54,631 nt of DNA from positions 1 through 54,631 of the forward strand of contig NZ_AJXN01000006.1 in NCBI RefSeq assembly GCF_000286355.1, written 5' to 3'. The notes below the pieces were generated by a model. It worked only from the letters and a program-made list of their open reading frames with translations, ran no database searches and had not been told where the DNA came from. Every line of letters starts with the position of its first letter. Position 1 is the first letter of the stretch. The DNA is from Kocuria atrinae C3-8. Its GTDB lineage: Bacteria > Actinomycetota > Actinomycetes > Actinomycetales > Micrococcaceae. Below, one piece after another: positions 19,200-30,544 of the stretch. The position numbers and the translations under genes are program-made.

Positions 19200-20111
19200 A
19201 TGACCCCGCAGCAAGAACCGGCACGGGAGAACCTCCGCGAGTTCATCGACAAACTTGTGGAACAGGGGTACACGGTGCGGGACGGTCAGTCTCCGGACCC
19301 TGACCTCATCGATCCAGGTGGAAGCGCGGTTGAGACGTGGCGCGAGGGCTACCCGTACGACGAGCGTATGTCCCGGGAGGACTATGAGCTCGAGAAGTAC
19401 CAGCTCCAGATCGAGCTGCTCAAGTTCCAGTACTGGGGTCAGGACAACGACCTCAAGCACGTGATCGTCTTTGAAGGTCGCGACGCCGCCGGCAAGGGTG
19501 GCACCATCAAGCGCTTCACCGAGCACCTCAATCCGCGTGCCGCACGCACCGTGGCGCTGAACAAACCGTCCGATCGCGAGCAGGGTCAGTGGTACTTTCA
19601 GCGCTACATCCAGCACTTGCCCACCAACGGTGAGATCGTGCTGTTCGACCGCTCCTGGTACAACCGCGCCAACGTGGAACGCGTCATGGGCTTCTGCACG
19701 GACGAAGAGTACGAAAGCTTCATGGTTCAGGCCCCCACGTTCGAGAAGATGCTCGTGGATGACGGCATTCACCTGACCAAGTTCTGGTTCTCCGTGACCC
19801 AGCACGAACAGCGCACCCGCTTCGCGATCCGTCAGATCGACCCGGTGCGCCGCTGGAAGCTCTCGCCCATGGACCTGGCGTCCCTGGACCGCTGGGAGGA
19901 CTACACCGTGGCCAAAGAAGAGACCTTCCGCCGCACGGACACGGACCACGCCCCGTGGATCACCATCAAGTCCAACGACAAGAAGCGCGCCCGGCTCAAC
20001 GCCATGCGTTACTTCCTGAACCAGTTCGACTACGAGGACAAGGACACCTCCGTCGTGTACCCGCCGGATCCGCTGATCGTCCGCCGCGGCCGCGACGCCG
20101 TGGACGACTGA
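19200..20111 (+). CDS. ppk2: Polyphosphate kinase 2
   Basis: The 303-residue cytosolic enzyme has the Walker A motif GRDAAGKGG, the PPK2 lid region and the Walker B-like FDRSWYNRANVERVMGFC. PPK2 proteins use polyphosphate to phosphorylate nucleoside mono- or diphosphates. Length and single-domain form suit class I or III; the class is not resolved here. An AGGAGG lies seven bases before the ATG. It diverges from pfkA across a 183-base region that contains a possible -10 (TAGGAT). The frame is intact. Confidence 0.92.
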   Translation: MTPQQEPARENLREFIDKLVEQGYTVRDGQSPDPDLIDPGGSAVETWREGYPYDERMSREDYELEKYQLQIELLKFQYWGQDNDLKHVIVFEGRDAAGKGGTIKRFTEHLNPRAARTVALNKPSDREQGQWYFQRYIQHLPTNGEIVLFDRSWYNRANVERVMGFCTDEEYESFMVQAPTFEKMLVDDGIHLTKFWFSVTQHEQRTRFAIRQIDPVRRWKLSPMDLASLDRWEDYTVAKEETFRRTDTDHAPWITIKSNDKKRARLNAMRYFLNQFDYEDKDTSVVYPPDPLIVRRGRDAVDD

Positions 20112-20133
20112 CGGTCCAGAGCCTCTCGATACG

Positions 20134-20175
20134 AACGTGGACCCGCACCGATCCGGTGCGGGTCCACGTTTTTCG
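20134..20175 (+). terminator. Rho-independent terminator after ppk2
   Basis: AACGTGGACCCGCACCG and its perfect complement surround a three-base loop and are followed by TTTTT. Confidence 0.9.
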
Positions 20176-20185
20176 TGGCGTTACG

Positions 20186-20571
20186 TCAGGCGATCTCGTT
20201 CAGTTCTTCCTCGGCCCGGGCGAAGTTGTGGCGGTCCACCAGGAACCACGAGGCTGCCGAATTGACGGCCGCCACGGTCAGCACGGAGGGCCACGCACCG
20301 ATCTTCTTGGCTAGCGGGTGTGACAGGCCGAAGCCCGCCAGGTACAGCACGCTCAGGCCCGCGGTGGTGGCGGGGCCCGCAGACTTGTACCAGGTGCGCC
20401 CGGCCATCACGCCGTCGGCCAGCAGAGCCACGCCACCCAGGGCGCGGATCTTGGTCAAGCGGGCCACGGCGTAACCACCGATCAGCCGCTCGCGACCACC
20501 GCCGAACTGGGCATCTCCACGGGGGAGGGCAGCTGCTGGTCCACGTAGTGCAGGGTTTCCTTGAGATTCAT
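20186..20571 (-). CDS. Small protein of unknown function with hydrophobic segments (frame broken once)
   Basis: I do not recognise the family. The restored protein is about 128 residues: an N-terminal hydrophilic part (MNLKETLHYVDQQLP), then FGGGRERLIGGYAVARLTK, then three moderately hydrophobic stretches (ALGGVALLADGVMAG, LSVLYLAGFGLSHPL, VLTVAAVNSAASWFLV). The frame breaks near 20505, where one A of a run (T in gene sense, AGTTTCGGC read as AGTTCGGC) is missing. The ATG lies immediately after the aminotransferase TAG, implying co-transcription with it. Confidence 0.6.
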
Positions 20572-21839
<1,268 letters not shown>

Positions 21840-22021
21840 TCACCCCTCAGTTTAGGCGTGGACCCGTGTGCTTTGCACAGAGGCGGGCGGGCGCGTACCA
21901 TGGCTTGTTGGTGCGTTTACTTTCGCACGCCTGAATTCGGACCGAGTGCCGGATCAGTTGGGCGAAGGTGGTAAGCTCGTGCACCGTGTTCGTGGTCTTG
22001 TGTGAACAAGCCGCAAACTGA

Positions 22022-22094
22022 AGGGCAGTGGCGCAATTGGTAGCGCAGCGGTCTCCAAAACCGCAGGTTGCAGGTTCGAGTCCTGTCTGCCCTG
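22022..22094 (+). tRNA. tRNA-Trp (CCA)
   Basis: The 73-base cloverleaf is complete: acceptor AGGGCAG/CTGCCCT, anticodon stem GCGGT/ACCGC around CTCCAAA, and T stem GCAGG/CCTGT. It lies 61 bases upstream of secE, the standard actinobacterial arrangement. Confidence 0.95.
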
Positions 22095-22155
22095 CTTCAG
22101 ACCTACAACGGCACATAAACCACCGCCGGGAACCAATCCACGCAGGGGAGAGCCG

Positions 22156-22419
22156 ATGTCGCACACCGTTACCGGAGAAACCTCGGACCAACCCGCTGGA
22201 TCCAATCAGCAGCGGGGCTTTTTTGGTCGCATCTGGTTGTTCATTCGACAGGTCATCGGCGAGCTGAAGAAGGTCGTAGCGCCTTCGCGCCGCGAACTCG
22301 TCAACTACGTACTGGTCGTGCTGGTCTTCGTGGCCTTCATGATGTTGCTGATTTCGGTATTGGACCTGGGCTTCGGTCAGGTTGCCATCTGGCTCTTCGG
22401 CAACGGCGACCAGGCCTGA
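22156..22419 (+). CDS. secE: Preprotein translocase subunit SecE
   Basis: The 87-residue protein has a hydrophilic N-terminus, the conserved amphipathic segment [20 protein letters not shown] and a single membrane helix ([20 protein letters not shown]). It clamps SecY in the Sec translocon. It is intact and follows tRNA-Trp, with nusG 44 bases downstream. Confidence 0.95.
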   Translation: MSHTVTGETSDQPAGSNQQRGFFGRIWLFIRQVIGELKKVVAPSRRELVNYVLVVLVFVAFMMLLISVLDLGFGQVAIWLFGNGDQA

Positions 22420-22463
22420 GACCACACAATCTTCTAGCCGTCCATAGAAAGCAGGAATCACCA

Positions 22464-23306
22464 GTGACCGACCACGAGCTCGAAAACGAAGCCACTGAGG
22501 CAACGCAGCCGGAGTCCGACTCCGCGGATGCTGCGCAGTCAGAGGCTGCCGAGAGCGTGTCCGCCACTGCCGATCAGGCCGAGCAGGCCCCGGCTGAGAC
22601 CGAGACCGCAGAAGCTGATCCGGCCGACGCCACGGAAGCCCCGGCAGAGGGCGCTGAGGAGCAGGACACCGAGGACGAGGTCGACCCCGTTGAGGAGTTC
22701 AAGTCCAAGCTGCGCCGCCAAGAGGGCGACTGGTTCGTGATTCACACCTACGCCGGTTACGAGAACCGCGTGAAGACCAACCTGGAGACCCGTATCCAGT
22801 CCCTCAACATGGAAGAGGACATCTTCCAGATCGAGGTTCCCATGGAAGAGGTCGTGGAAATCAAGAACGCTCAGCGCAAGACCGTGCGCCGCGTTCGGAT
22901 CCCCGGTTACGTGCTCGTTCGCATGAACCTCACCGACGCTTCCTGGGGTGCAGTTCGGCACACCCCCGGTGTCACCGGATTCGTGGGACAGGACGCCTAC
23001 AACCCCGTGCCGCTGCGCATGGATGAGGTCTTCGACATGCTCGCACCGGTGTTCGAGACCCCGGAGAAGGCGAAGGGCCTGGGTGACACCTCCGGCGGCG
23101 GTGCCGCGGGCGGTGCGGCAGAGCCGGCTATCACCGTGGACTTCGAGGTCGGCGAGTCCGTGATCGTGAAGGAAGGTCCGTTCGAGACCCTCCCCGCGAC
23201 GATCTCCGAGATCAAGGTGGAATCCCAGCAGCTCGTGGTGCTGGTGTCCATCTTCGAACGCGAAACCCCGGTCACCCTGGGCTTCCACCAGGTCACCAAG
23301 ATCTGA
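22464..23306 (+). CDS. nusG: Transcription termination/antitermination factor NusG
   Basis: The 280-residue protein has an N-terminal NGN domain ([18 protein letters not shown] to [10 protein letters not shown]), a Gly/Ala linker and a C-terminal KOW domain ([20 protein letters not shown]). It bridges RNA polymerase to Rho or ribosomal protein S10. A roughly 85-residue Ala/Glu/Pro acidic extension precedes the NGN domain, as in many actinobacteria, making it far longer than the 181-residue E. coli protein. It starts with GTG after GAAAGCAGGAA. The frame is intact. Confidence 0.95.
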   Translation: MTDHELENEATEATQPESDSADAAQSEAAESVSATADQAEQAPAETETAEADPADATEAPAEGAEEQDTEDEVDPVEEFKSKLRRQEGDWFVIHTYAGYENRVKTNLETRIQSLNMEEDIFQIEVPMEEVVEIKNAQRKTVRRVRIPGYVLVRMNLTDASWGAVRHTPGVTGFVGQDAYNPVPLRMDEVFDMLAPVFETPEKAKGLGDTSGGGAAGGAAEPAITVDFEVGESVIVKEGPFETLPATISEIKVESQQLVVLVSIFERETPVTLGFHQVTKI

Positions 23307-23441
23307 TCTGGTCTTTAGTTTTCGGACACCCCCGGATGAGCTTTGGTCCGGGGCGTTTCCGTTCGGTCACCGCGCCACGGTGACCACCCGCCGTCGTACG
23401 CTCCTGTGCGGCGGTACGTACAGCAAGCAAAGGACCATCAC

Positions 23442-23870
23442 ATGGCTCCCAAGAAGAAGGTCGCAGGCCTGATCAAGCTGCAGATCCAGGCAGGTGCCGC
23501 TAACCCGGCTCCTCCCGTGGGTCCCGCACTGGGTCAGCACGGCGTCAACATCATGGAATTCTGCAAGGCCTACAACGCGGCCACGGAATCCCAGCGCGGC
23601 AACATCGTGCCGGTGGAAATCACCGTGTACGAGGACCGTTCGTTCACTTTCATCACCAAGACCCCGCCGGCTGCTCAGCTGATCAAGAAGGCTGCAGGCG
23701 TCGCCAAGGGTTCCGGTGTGCCCCACACCAACAAGGTCGGCAAGATCACCATGGACCAGGTGCGTGAGATCGCCGAGACCAAGAAGGAAGACCTCAACGC
23801 CAACGATGTCGAGGCTGCTGCCAAGATCATCGCCGGCACCGCCCGTTCCATGGGCATCGAGGTTGCCTGA
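23442..23870 (+). CDS. rplK: Ribosomal protein L11
   Basis: This 142-residue protein of the 50S stalk base begins [20 protein letters not shown] and carries [21 protein letters not shown], the thiostrepton-region proline-rich helix, and [16 protein letters not shown] near the C-terminus. It binds the GTPase-associated region of 23S rRNA and is needed for RelA-type stringent signalling. It is intact. The 135 bases upstream contain a GC-rich hairpin after nusG (CCCCCGGA...TCCGGGG). Confidence 0.96.
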   Translation: MAPKKKVAGLIKLQIQAGAANPAPPVGPALGQHGVNIMEFCKAYNAATESQRGNIVPVEITVYEDRSFTFITKTPPAAQLIKKAAGVAKGSGVPHTNKVGKITMDQVREIAETKKEDLNANDVEAAAKIIAGTARSMGIEVA

Positions 23871-23960
23871 GCGCTCTAGCTAGCCCTCAGTATTAGACAT
23901 TTTCCCGTGGCAGGGCCGAGCGCGGTCCGCAGACCACAACTGCACAAGGAGAACAAGCAG

Positions 23961-24669
23961 ATGGCAAAGCGCAGCAAGGCATACCAGGCGCTGCCGCCAA
24001 GATCGAAGAGGGCAAGTTCTACGCCCCCGCCGAGGCAGTCGCCCTGGCCAAGGAATTGGCCGAAGGCAGCAAGTCCGACCCCACCGTCGAGGTGGCCATG
24101 CGTTTGGGCGTTGACCCCCGTAAGGCCGACCAGATGGTGCGCGGCACCGTGAACCTGCCGCACGGCACCGGTAAGACCGCCCGCGTGGTCGTCTTCGCCA
24201 CCGGTGACAAGGCAGCGGCTGCTGAAGCAGCCGGCGCCGACTACGTCGGTTCCGACGACCTGATCGCCAAGGTCCAGGACGGCTGGGTGGACTTCGACGC
24301 CGCCGTGGCCACCCCGGACATGATGGGCAAGGTTGGCCGTCTGGGTAAGGTTCTGGGTCCCCGTAACCTGATGCCGAACCCCAAGACCGGCACCGTGACC
24401 ATGGACGTGGCCAAGGCTGTTGGCGACATCAAGGGCGGCAAGATCGACTTCCGTGTCGACAAGCACTCCAACTTGCACTTCATCATCGGCAAGGCATCCT
24501 TCGACACCCAGAAGCTGGCCGAGAACTACGGCGCTGCTCTGGAAGAGGTGCTTCGTTTGAAGCCGTCCGCTTCCAAGGGCCGCTACATCACCAAGGCCAC
24601 CGTGCCACCACGTTCGGCCCGGGTGTTCCCGTGGACCCGAACGCCACTGAGGTGACCAGCGAGGCGTGA
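23961..24669 (+). CDS. rplA: Ribosomal protein L1 (frame broken twice)
   Basis: The restored 236-residue protein shows [58 protein letters not shown] and the C-terminal [21 protein letters not shown]1 forms the mobile stalk that assists E-site tRNA release and can repress its own mRNA. One G is lost near 23990 (GCGGCT read as GCGCT) and one near 24604 (GTGGCC read as GTGCC). The frame between them is continuous. Confidence 0.95.
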
Positions 24670-24713
24670 GCCTCGTCCGTGTCCGCATGAGGCACGGTTG
24701 ACGTTATAGAACG

Positions 24714-24754
24714 GAAGGGCTCGGACCATAAATGGCCGGGCCCTTCTGTCTTGC
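24714..24754 (+). terminator. Terminator after rplA
   Basis: GAAGGGCTCGG pairs with CCGGGCCCTTC (one G-U pair) across an 11-base loop, followed by TGTCTT. It separates the L11-L1 operon from the next gene. Confidence 0.7.
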
Positions 24755-24871
24755 CCTAGGCGGCAAGGGTAAACTACGCAGTAAACTTGCTATTTCAATC
24801 GGCTGCAATGGTGCATGATCGATGGTGGGCAGGTGCGTTCCGAACAGCTCGGAGCGTGAAAGGAGTTCCCC

Positions 24872-26026
24872 GTGAGTCAGACATCAGCACTCGCCATTGA
24901 GCTGATGCGCATCCCTGACGAATTCGATCAGGCCGCACAGGATCAGCTCGGTCAAGTGGCCGCACTCGTGCAGGCCTCGCGACGCTACGTGTGGGGAACC
25001 TCCGAACTCAGCAACGATGCTCACGACATCTTCCGGGACCTCAAGGATCCGTACGAACGGGTGAACATCCTGTGCGCCTACCTGGACGGACGTTTGGTCG
25101 GCCGCGCCGAGGTGCGCATGCCACTGATTTCAGACACGGACGTCGCGCAGATCGTGGTGGACGTGGACCCCGACGAGCTCTCCGAGGGGATCGGGCGGTC
25201 ACTTTTGTCCGCGGCCGAGCAGCTCGCGTACGGGGAATCACGTCGCGTGATTCGCCTTGTCACCGAACACCCGGCCTCCGAACTGCGAGCTCCCGCGGGC
25301 CCCGGTGACGGCAGCGTCATGGGTGGCGAGGCAAGCGGTGTGGGCGTCGAATGGATCGAGGCCGCAGACGGCTCCGGAAAGTTGCCTGCGAGCCACCGCC
25401 AAACACGTTTTGCCGAGCACGCCGGTTACGAACTGCAGACGGTGAGTAGTTTTGCCCTGCTGGATGTTCCTTTGTCGGCCGAGCGCACCGAATCCATTGA
25501 GCGTTCGTTGGAGGAGGTCCCGTTCTCGGAGCGCTATGCACTGCGCACCTGGGTCGGGTCTGCCCCCGAGGAACTGCTCGAGCCGCTCGCACGATTGCAT
25601 GCGAGGCTCCCCAGCGATTCCTTCGTCAAGCCGATCGTGACCGATCCGGATCCGTGGGACGCCGAGCGTGTGCGCCGCACCGAGCGGTTACGTGAAGAAG
25701 ACGGGGATCGGTCCCTCATGGCCGTGGCCCAGGACCGTGATGACGGCGAACTGGTGGGCATGACCGAACTCATCCTGGCCCAGCACCGCCCCACCTTGGC
25801 GCTGCAGGACGAAACCCTGGTGATCCGCGAACACCGCGGTCGCAGGCTCGGGATGCGGCTGAAAATGGCCAACTTGCAGCAACTGGCTGAGGTGCAACCT
25901 GAAGTGGACACCGTGTACTCGTGGACCCACACCGGTAACGACCGCATGAATTGGGTCAACGCTCAACTGGGTTTCCAGGACGCAGGCCAGTCCGCCGTGT
26001 GGATGAGGGACTTCCGGGCCGACTGA
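24872..26026 (+). CDS. Tandem GNAT-family acetyltransferase
   Basis: The 384-residue protein has two GNAT-like halves: the first around VVDVDPDELSEGIGRSLLSA and the second around LVIREHRGRRLGMRLKMANL, followed by VYSWTHTGNDRMNWVNAQLG, which resembles the C-terminal CoA-binding helix of antibiotic- and peptide-acetylating GNATs. The substrate is unknown. It starts at GTG, preceded by AAAGGAG. It is intact and monocistronic, convergent with the leftward moeA. Confidence 0.75.
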   Translation: MSQTSALAIELMRIPDEFDQAAQDQLGQVAALVQASRRYVWGTSELSNDAHDIFRDLKDPYERVNILCAYLDGRLVGRAEVRMPLISDTDVAQIVVDVDPDELSEGIGRSLLSAAEQLAYGESRRVIRLVTEHPASELRAPAGPGDGSVMGGEASGVGVEWIEAADGSGKLPASHRQTRFAEHAGYELQTVSSFALLDVPLSAERTESIERSLEEVPFSERYALRTWVGSAPEELLEPLARLHARLPSDSFVKPIVTDPDPWDAERVRRTERLREEDGDRSLMAVAQDRDDGELVGMTELILAQHRPTLALQDETLVIREHRGRRLGMRLKMANLQQLAEVQPEVDTVYSWTHTGNDRMNWVNAQLGFQDAGQSAVWMRDFRAD

Positions 26027-26091
26027 ACCGCGCCTGGCCGGTCAGCCCCGCCGAGCCGACTTCACGTGGCAGAGGTATGCCCACAGGCCAG

Positions 26092-27411
26092 TTACAGAAC
26101 GAGTTCCGCGACCGAAGATCTACCAGGCAGCGCCAGAGCGTCAGTCCTTGCTCCCGCGGCCAAGCCCTCGACCGGGACACACAGGAGCGCCTCAGCGCGG
26201 GACAGCCCCCGTAGCATGTTGGCGCCGATGTCCCGGCAGGGTGACCAAGCGCCGTCGGCGTGCTGGAAGGCCGGAACCAGTCGTTCGCGGCGCCCTCCGC
26301 GAATTTCGTGGGCAACTGTCACCCTGAGCGGGGTGGGCGACGGCCTGCCGAGCATTCCGCGCAGGAACGGGACCGCCAGCAATGTCAGCGCCGTCATGGC
26401 GGCCAAAGGATTGCCGGGAAGCGCGAGCACTGCGGTGCCCGTGCCGCACGCGGCGAACAGCGTGGGGTGACCCGGCTGTAGATCCAGTTCGTCGATGATG
26501 GGCGTCGCGTGCCGTTCCAGGTGTGCGCGCACGTGATCGGCACGGGAGCGAGCCGTGCCACCGGTCGTGATGACCAGAGGCACGCGATCCGCTACGGCAC
26601 GGTGGAGGGCGGATGAAAAAGCCTCCGCATCATCCGGTAAGCGGCGCACGGAATCCGTGTCCACCCGCGCCCCCAGTCCAACGAGGATCGGAGGAAGAGA
26701 CGGCGAGAATGCGTCTCGCACGAACCCGGGAGCCGGGACCCCGGCTGACTGGACCTCGGATCCCGTGAGCAGGAATCGGACGGCCGGGGCCGGAACGACC
26801 GGGACGTCATCCACTCCGGCCACCGCGGCGAAGGCTACGTCGGCCGGGCTCAGAAGGGTTCCGGTGGCCAGAATCGACTCACCTCCCTGACATTCGGTGC
26901 CCGCGGGACGGACATGCCGACCCTCGAGTTCGGAGTGCGGGCAGGATTCGTCGAACCGCAGTTCGTCCCCGGTCAGTAGCGCGTACTCGTCCCGGATGAC
27001 CGTGTCGCACCCCGCCGGAATCACGCCGCCGGTGACCACGGGCACGGCCTGCCCGGGGGCCAACTCAAGGCTCGCGGTGGACGCGGCGTCGTGGACGGCC
27101 GTATCTCCGGTGACCACACGCCACGGACCCGGACCGCGCACCGCGTAACCGTCCATGGCGCTGGACGCGTAGTGGGGCACGGGGCACAGCGCCTGGACAT
27201 CGTGTGCAAGCGTGGCACCGACTGCGGAGGCAAGCGACGCCTGAACGGCGGGAGGCCTGGTCCCGGCCAACGCCCGCCCGAGTTCGAAAGCCGTGCTCTG
27301 CGCTGGAACTCGGCCCGCGTGGCGGACAGGTTCGACCCTGGCCCACCAAGGGCGGGCAGGACGCGAGGGCGCGGCCGAGGGCTCAGCCACCGGCAAAGGG
27401 AGGCAGGACAT
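26092..27411 (-). CDS. moeA: Molybdopterin molybdotransferase (MoeA-like), first copy
   Basis: The 439-residue protein has YASSAMDGYAVRGPGPWRVV, VVTGGVIPAGCDTVIRDEYAL, ITTGGTARSRADHVRAHLE and ALPGNPLAAMTALTLLAVPF, the landmarks of MoeA, which inserts molybdate into adenylated molybdopterin. It diverges from the second MoeA in this window, for instance in lacking the usual GDE loop (here TGSE). Its start overlaps the end of moaD, so both belong to the leftward moaA operon. It is intact. Function as a second molybdotransferase or a specialised form is unresolved. Confidence 0.85.
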   Translation of the reverse strand: MSCLPLPVAEPSAAPSRPARPWWARVEPVRHAGRVPAQSTAFELGRALAGTRPPAVQASLASAVGATLAHDVQALCPVPHYASSAMDGYAVRGPGPWRVVTGDTAVHDAASTASLELAPGQAVPVVTGGVIPAGCDTVIRDEYALLTGDELRFDESCPHSELEGRHVRPAGTECQGGESILATGTLLSPADVAFAAVAGVDDVPVVPAPAVRFLLTGSEVQSAGVPAPGFVRDAFSPSLPPILVGLGARVDTDSVRRLPDDAEAFSSALHRAVADRVPLVITTGGTARSRADHVRAHLERHATPIIDELDLQPGHPTLFAACGTGTAVLALPGNPLAAMTALTLLAVPFLRGMLGRPSPTPLRVTVAHEIRGGRRERLVPAFQHADGAWSPCRDIGANMLRGLSRAEALLCVPVEGLAAGARTDALALPGRSSVAELVL

Positions 27412-27664
27412 CCACCGTGGCTGCGGGGGCGATGGCGGATTCCGGATCCTTGTGCGCCACGCCGTTGACCAGCCAGGAGCACTGTGGCAGCACTTGCGCC
27501 AGGGTCTTCTCGCCCTCTGGGGCCACGGGGTGCAGATTGATGAGCACCTGCTGAAGTTCCGAACGCGTCATGGTCGTGTCAGCGGCCACTTTTTCCTGTT
27601 CGGTGCCTGCGGATGCGGCGGCGGCCGCGAAATATCGAACGAGCACTGCTCTGTCAGCCTCCAA
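27383..27664 (-). CDS. moaD: MoaD/ThiS-family molybdopterin synthase small subunit
   Basis: The 93-residue beta-grasp protein ends in PPFAGG; the C-terminal Gly-Gly is the site of thiocarboxylate formation needed to donate sulfur to precursor Z. It starts with TTG inside the end of moaA (11-base overlap) and its stop lies within the start of moeA, giving a tightly coupled moaA-moaD-moeA unit. It pairs with the MoaE domain encoded by the divergent operon. Confidence 0.87.
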   Translation of the reverse strand: MEADRAVLVRYFAAAAASAGTEQEKVAADTTMTRSELQQVLINLHPVAPEGEKTLAQVLPQCSWLVNGVAHKDPESAIAPAATVDVLPPFAGG

Positions 27665-28729
27665 TGGCGCTCATACTGCGATCGGGCTGGACGTAATCCT
27701 CGGAGTCCAGGCCCGCGTGGTCCATACCGTGGGCGCGGGGCTTGACCCACATGGCGGCCCGCCAACGCTGGGCGATGTCTTGGTCTGTGGCTTCCGAGCG
27801 CAGCAACTGCATCAGGTCCGTCTCGTGGTGGGAGAACAAGCATGAGCGCACTCGGCCCTCGGCGGTGATGCGAGTGCGTGTGCAGTCCGCGCAGAACGGT
27901 TCGGTTACGGAGGCGATGATGCCCACGGTGCCGATGACCTCTGTGCCGCCGCGTTCGCGCACGAGCATCTTTTCCGCGGGTGCGCCGTTGCGCGGGTCCT
28001 GATCCGCACTCAGGTCAAAGTGCTCGGAGAGGTCCTCGCGAATCTCGGCCGCGGTCACCATGTTGGTGCGGGTCCAGCCGTGATCGGCGTCGAGCGGCAT
28101 TTGCTCGATGAAGCGCAATGAACAGTCGTGGTCGAGCGCCCAGCGCAGCAGTTCGGGTGCTTCGCGATCGTTGACACCGCGCATCAGAACGGCGTTGAGC
28201 TTGACGGGGGATAGCCCCGCAGCCTGTGCCGCGGCCACGCCCTCAAGGGTCTCGCTGAGCTTGTTGCGGCGCGCGAGTTTCTTGTACGTCTCGGCGCACA
28301 GGTGTCCAGGGAGACGTTCACACGAGTCATACCGGCCGCGACTAGCCCTTCGGCACGCTGGGCCAGGCCGATCCCGTTGGTCGTCATCGAGACAGGGAAA
28401 TCGGGCAGCGCTTCGGTCACCGCGGCCACGATGTCTTCGAGATCCGGGCGGATCAGTGGTTCGCCACCGGTGAGTCGGAGTTCCTTGACTCCGAATTCCT
28501 CGGCGGCAATGCGGGTGAGCCGCACGATCTCGTCCGTGGTCATCAGCGAAGACTTGGACAGCCAGTCCATTCCCTCCGCCGGCATGCAGTATGTGCAGCG
28601 CAAATTGCACTTGTCGGTGATGGAGATGCGTAGGTCCGTGGCCACGCGCCCAAAACGATCCGCCAAGGGGCCCTGATCAGGCACGTCCTTGGTCGGTAGC
28701 GCTTGTGGAATACCGAGGAAAACGGACAT
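27654..28729 (-). CDS. moaA: GTP 3',8-cyclase (frame broken once)
   Basis: The restored 358-residue radical-SAM enzyme converts GTP to 3',8-cyclo-GTP, the first step of molybdenum-cofactor synthesis. The N-terminal cluster is CNLRCTYCMPAEGMDW and the C-terminal cluster is CADCTRTRITAEGRVRSCLF; the chain ends in Gly-Gly as required for MoaC-coupled activity. GGEPLIRPDLEDI is the SAM-binding GGE motif. One base is lost near 28302 (ACCCTGTGC read as ACCTGTGC in gene sense). It diverges from the second moeA across 44 bases, which must hold both promoters. Confidence 0.94.
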
Positions 28730-28773
28730 GGGGCCAGTCTAAGGCGTGTGTCCAGCCCGCTTAGGGTAGGGGT

Positions 28774-30070
28774 ATGAGCCGCAGTATCGAAGACCACGCC
28801 TCGTCAGTTCGCGCGGTGATAGCCCGCGGGTACGACGCCGCCGCGGCTCGTCTTGAGGTTCCCCTCGCCCGGGCGCGGGGCTCCGTTCTCGCGCGAGACG
28901 TCATGGCGCCCGTCGCCTGCCGCCTTTTACCAATTCGCAGATGGACGGCTTTGCGGTGCGCACCTCGGAACTTCGCGGAACTGCCGACGGGAACGGAAAC
29001 ATCTCGCTTCCCGTGTCCGGAACACAGGCGGCCGGCGCCGCCCCCACTGAACTTCCACACGGCACCGCCATGGCCGTGATGACCGGGGCCGCCTTGCCCA
29101 CCGGGGCCGACGCCGTGATCCCGGTGGAACGAGTTACCCCCTCATCCTTCGACACCGATCGCGTCACCATCACGGCCGAGACCGCCGCGGGCATCGATCC
29201 CGGAACGTTCGTGCGCGCGGAGGGCAGCGACGTCGAACGCGGTTCCGTTGCCTTGCCATCAGGGACCGTCCTGGGGCCCACTGCCCTGGGAGCGTGCGCC
29301 GCCCTCGGTCTGGACGGCACCGCAACGGTGACGGTACGCCGCGGCCCGTCCGTGCTCGTGGTGACGGGCGGTGACGAAGTGCTCGCGGCCGGGCAGCCGC
29401 TCAGGCCGGGCGCCATCTACGATGCCAACGGCCCGCTGCTTGTCTCCTGGCTCGAGGAGGCCGGTGCTCACTCGGTGACAACGCTCAGCGTCACGGACGA
29501 CCCGGACGAATTCTCCCGCAGGCTTCGTGAGGCCGTGGACGGCGCAGCTCCGCAGCTGATCGTCACGAGCGGGGGGATCAGTGCCGGCGCGTTCGAGGTG
29601 GTTCGGGTGACCCTGGAACGCGAAGCGCAGATGTGGTTCGGGCACGTTGCCATGCAGCCGGGAGGACCCCAGGGCTGCGGTCACTACGGGGAAGTGCCGG
29701 TGATCTGCCTGCCCGGAAACCTGTGAGCACGTGGGTCTCGTGCGAGATGTTCCTGCGGCCCGCGCTCGCCGAGGTCTGGGGCTGCTGTGCCCCGCCTCGC
29801 TGGGCCTCCGGGGTCCTCGCCGAGTCGGTGCGCGGTCTGCCCGGGCGCACCCAGCTGCGCCGGGGCGTTCTCGAGCCGGCCGACGACGCCGCTCGGGAAC
29901 CTGCCGTGCGCGGCGTGGGGGGAGCGTCGTCGCACCTGTTGATGTCAGCCGCACGCGCTAACGTGTTGCTGCGGATCCCCGCGGGAGATCAAGAGTTCCC
30001 AGTCGGAGCGCGCATACATGTTTTGCCCGTCAACGGCGGGGCGATCGGACAGGAGACGGCCAATGAGTGA
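28774..30070 (+). CDS. moeA: Molybdopterin molybdotransferase MoeA, second copy (frame broken twice)
   Basis: The restored 432-residue protein has [64 protein letters not shown] and [19 protein letters not shown], all canonical for MoeA. It heads the rightward operon moeA-moaC-mogA::moaE-fdhD. Single C residues are lost near 28917 (GCCCTG read as GCCTG) and near 29721 (AACCCTGTG read as AACCTGTG). The last codons overlap the moaC start (ATGAGTGA). Confidence 0.92.
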
Positions 30071-30544
30071 CAACCAGGATCGGTTGACGCACGTGCGCGA
30101 GGACGGCACAGCGCACATGGTGGATGTGAGCGAGAAGGCCGTGACGTCTCGCGAGGCCACCGCTGTGGCCCAAGTCATCACGCGAACGGACGTCATCGAC
30201 CTGCTGGCCACGGGTGACCTTCCCAAGGGTGACGCCCTGGCCGTGGCACGGATCGCGGGGATCATGGCGGCCAAGCGCACCCCGGATCTGATCCCGCTGT
30301 GCCACCCGTTGCCGCTGTCCAAGGTCACGGTGACCTGGTCCCGGCCGAGGACCGTGTGAACATCAGTGCCACGGTCAAGACCCGTGGCGTCACCGGGGTA
30401 GAAATGGAAGCTTTGACGGCCGCCAGCGTTGCCGGCCTCACCCTGTACGACATGATCAAGGCCGTGGACAAAGCCGCCCAGATCACGGGCGTGCAGGTCG
30501 TGGCCAAGTCCGGCGGCAAAAGCGGCGATTGGAGTAGACAGTGA
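30063..30544 (+). CDS. moaC: Cyclic pyranopterin monophosphate synthase (frame broken once)
   Basis: The restored 160-residue enzyme converts 3',8-cyclo-GTP into cyclic pyranopterin monophosphate. Conserved elements are [58 protein letters not shown] and the catalytic-lysine-containing [11 protein letters not shown]. One G is lost near 30331 (GTGGACCTG read as GTGACCTG). Start 30063 overlaps the upstream MoeA stop. Its own TGA overlaps the next GTG. Confidence 0.95.
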
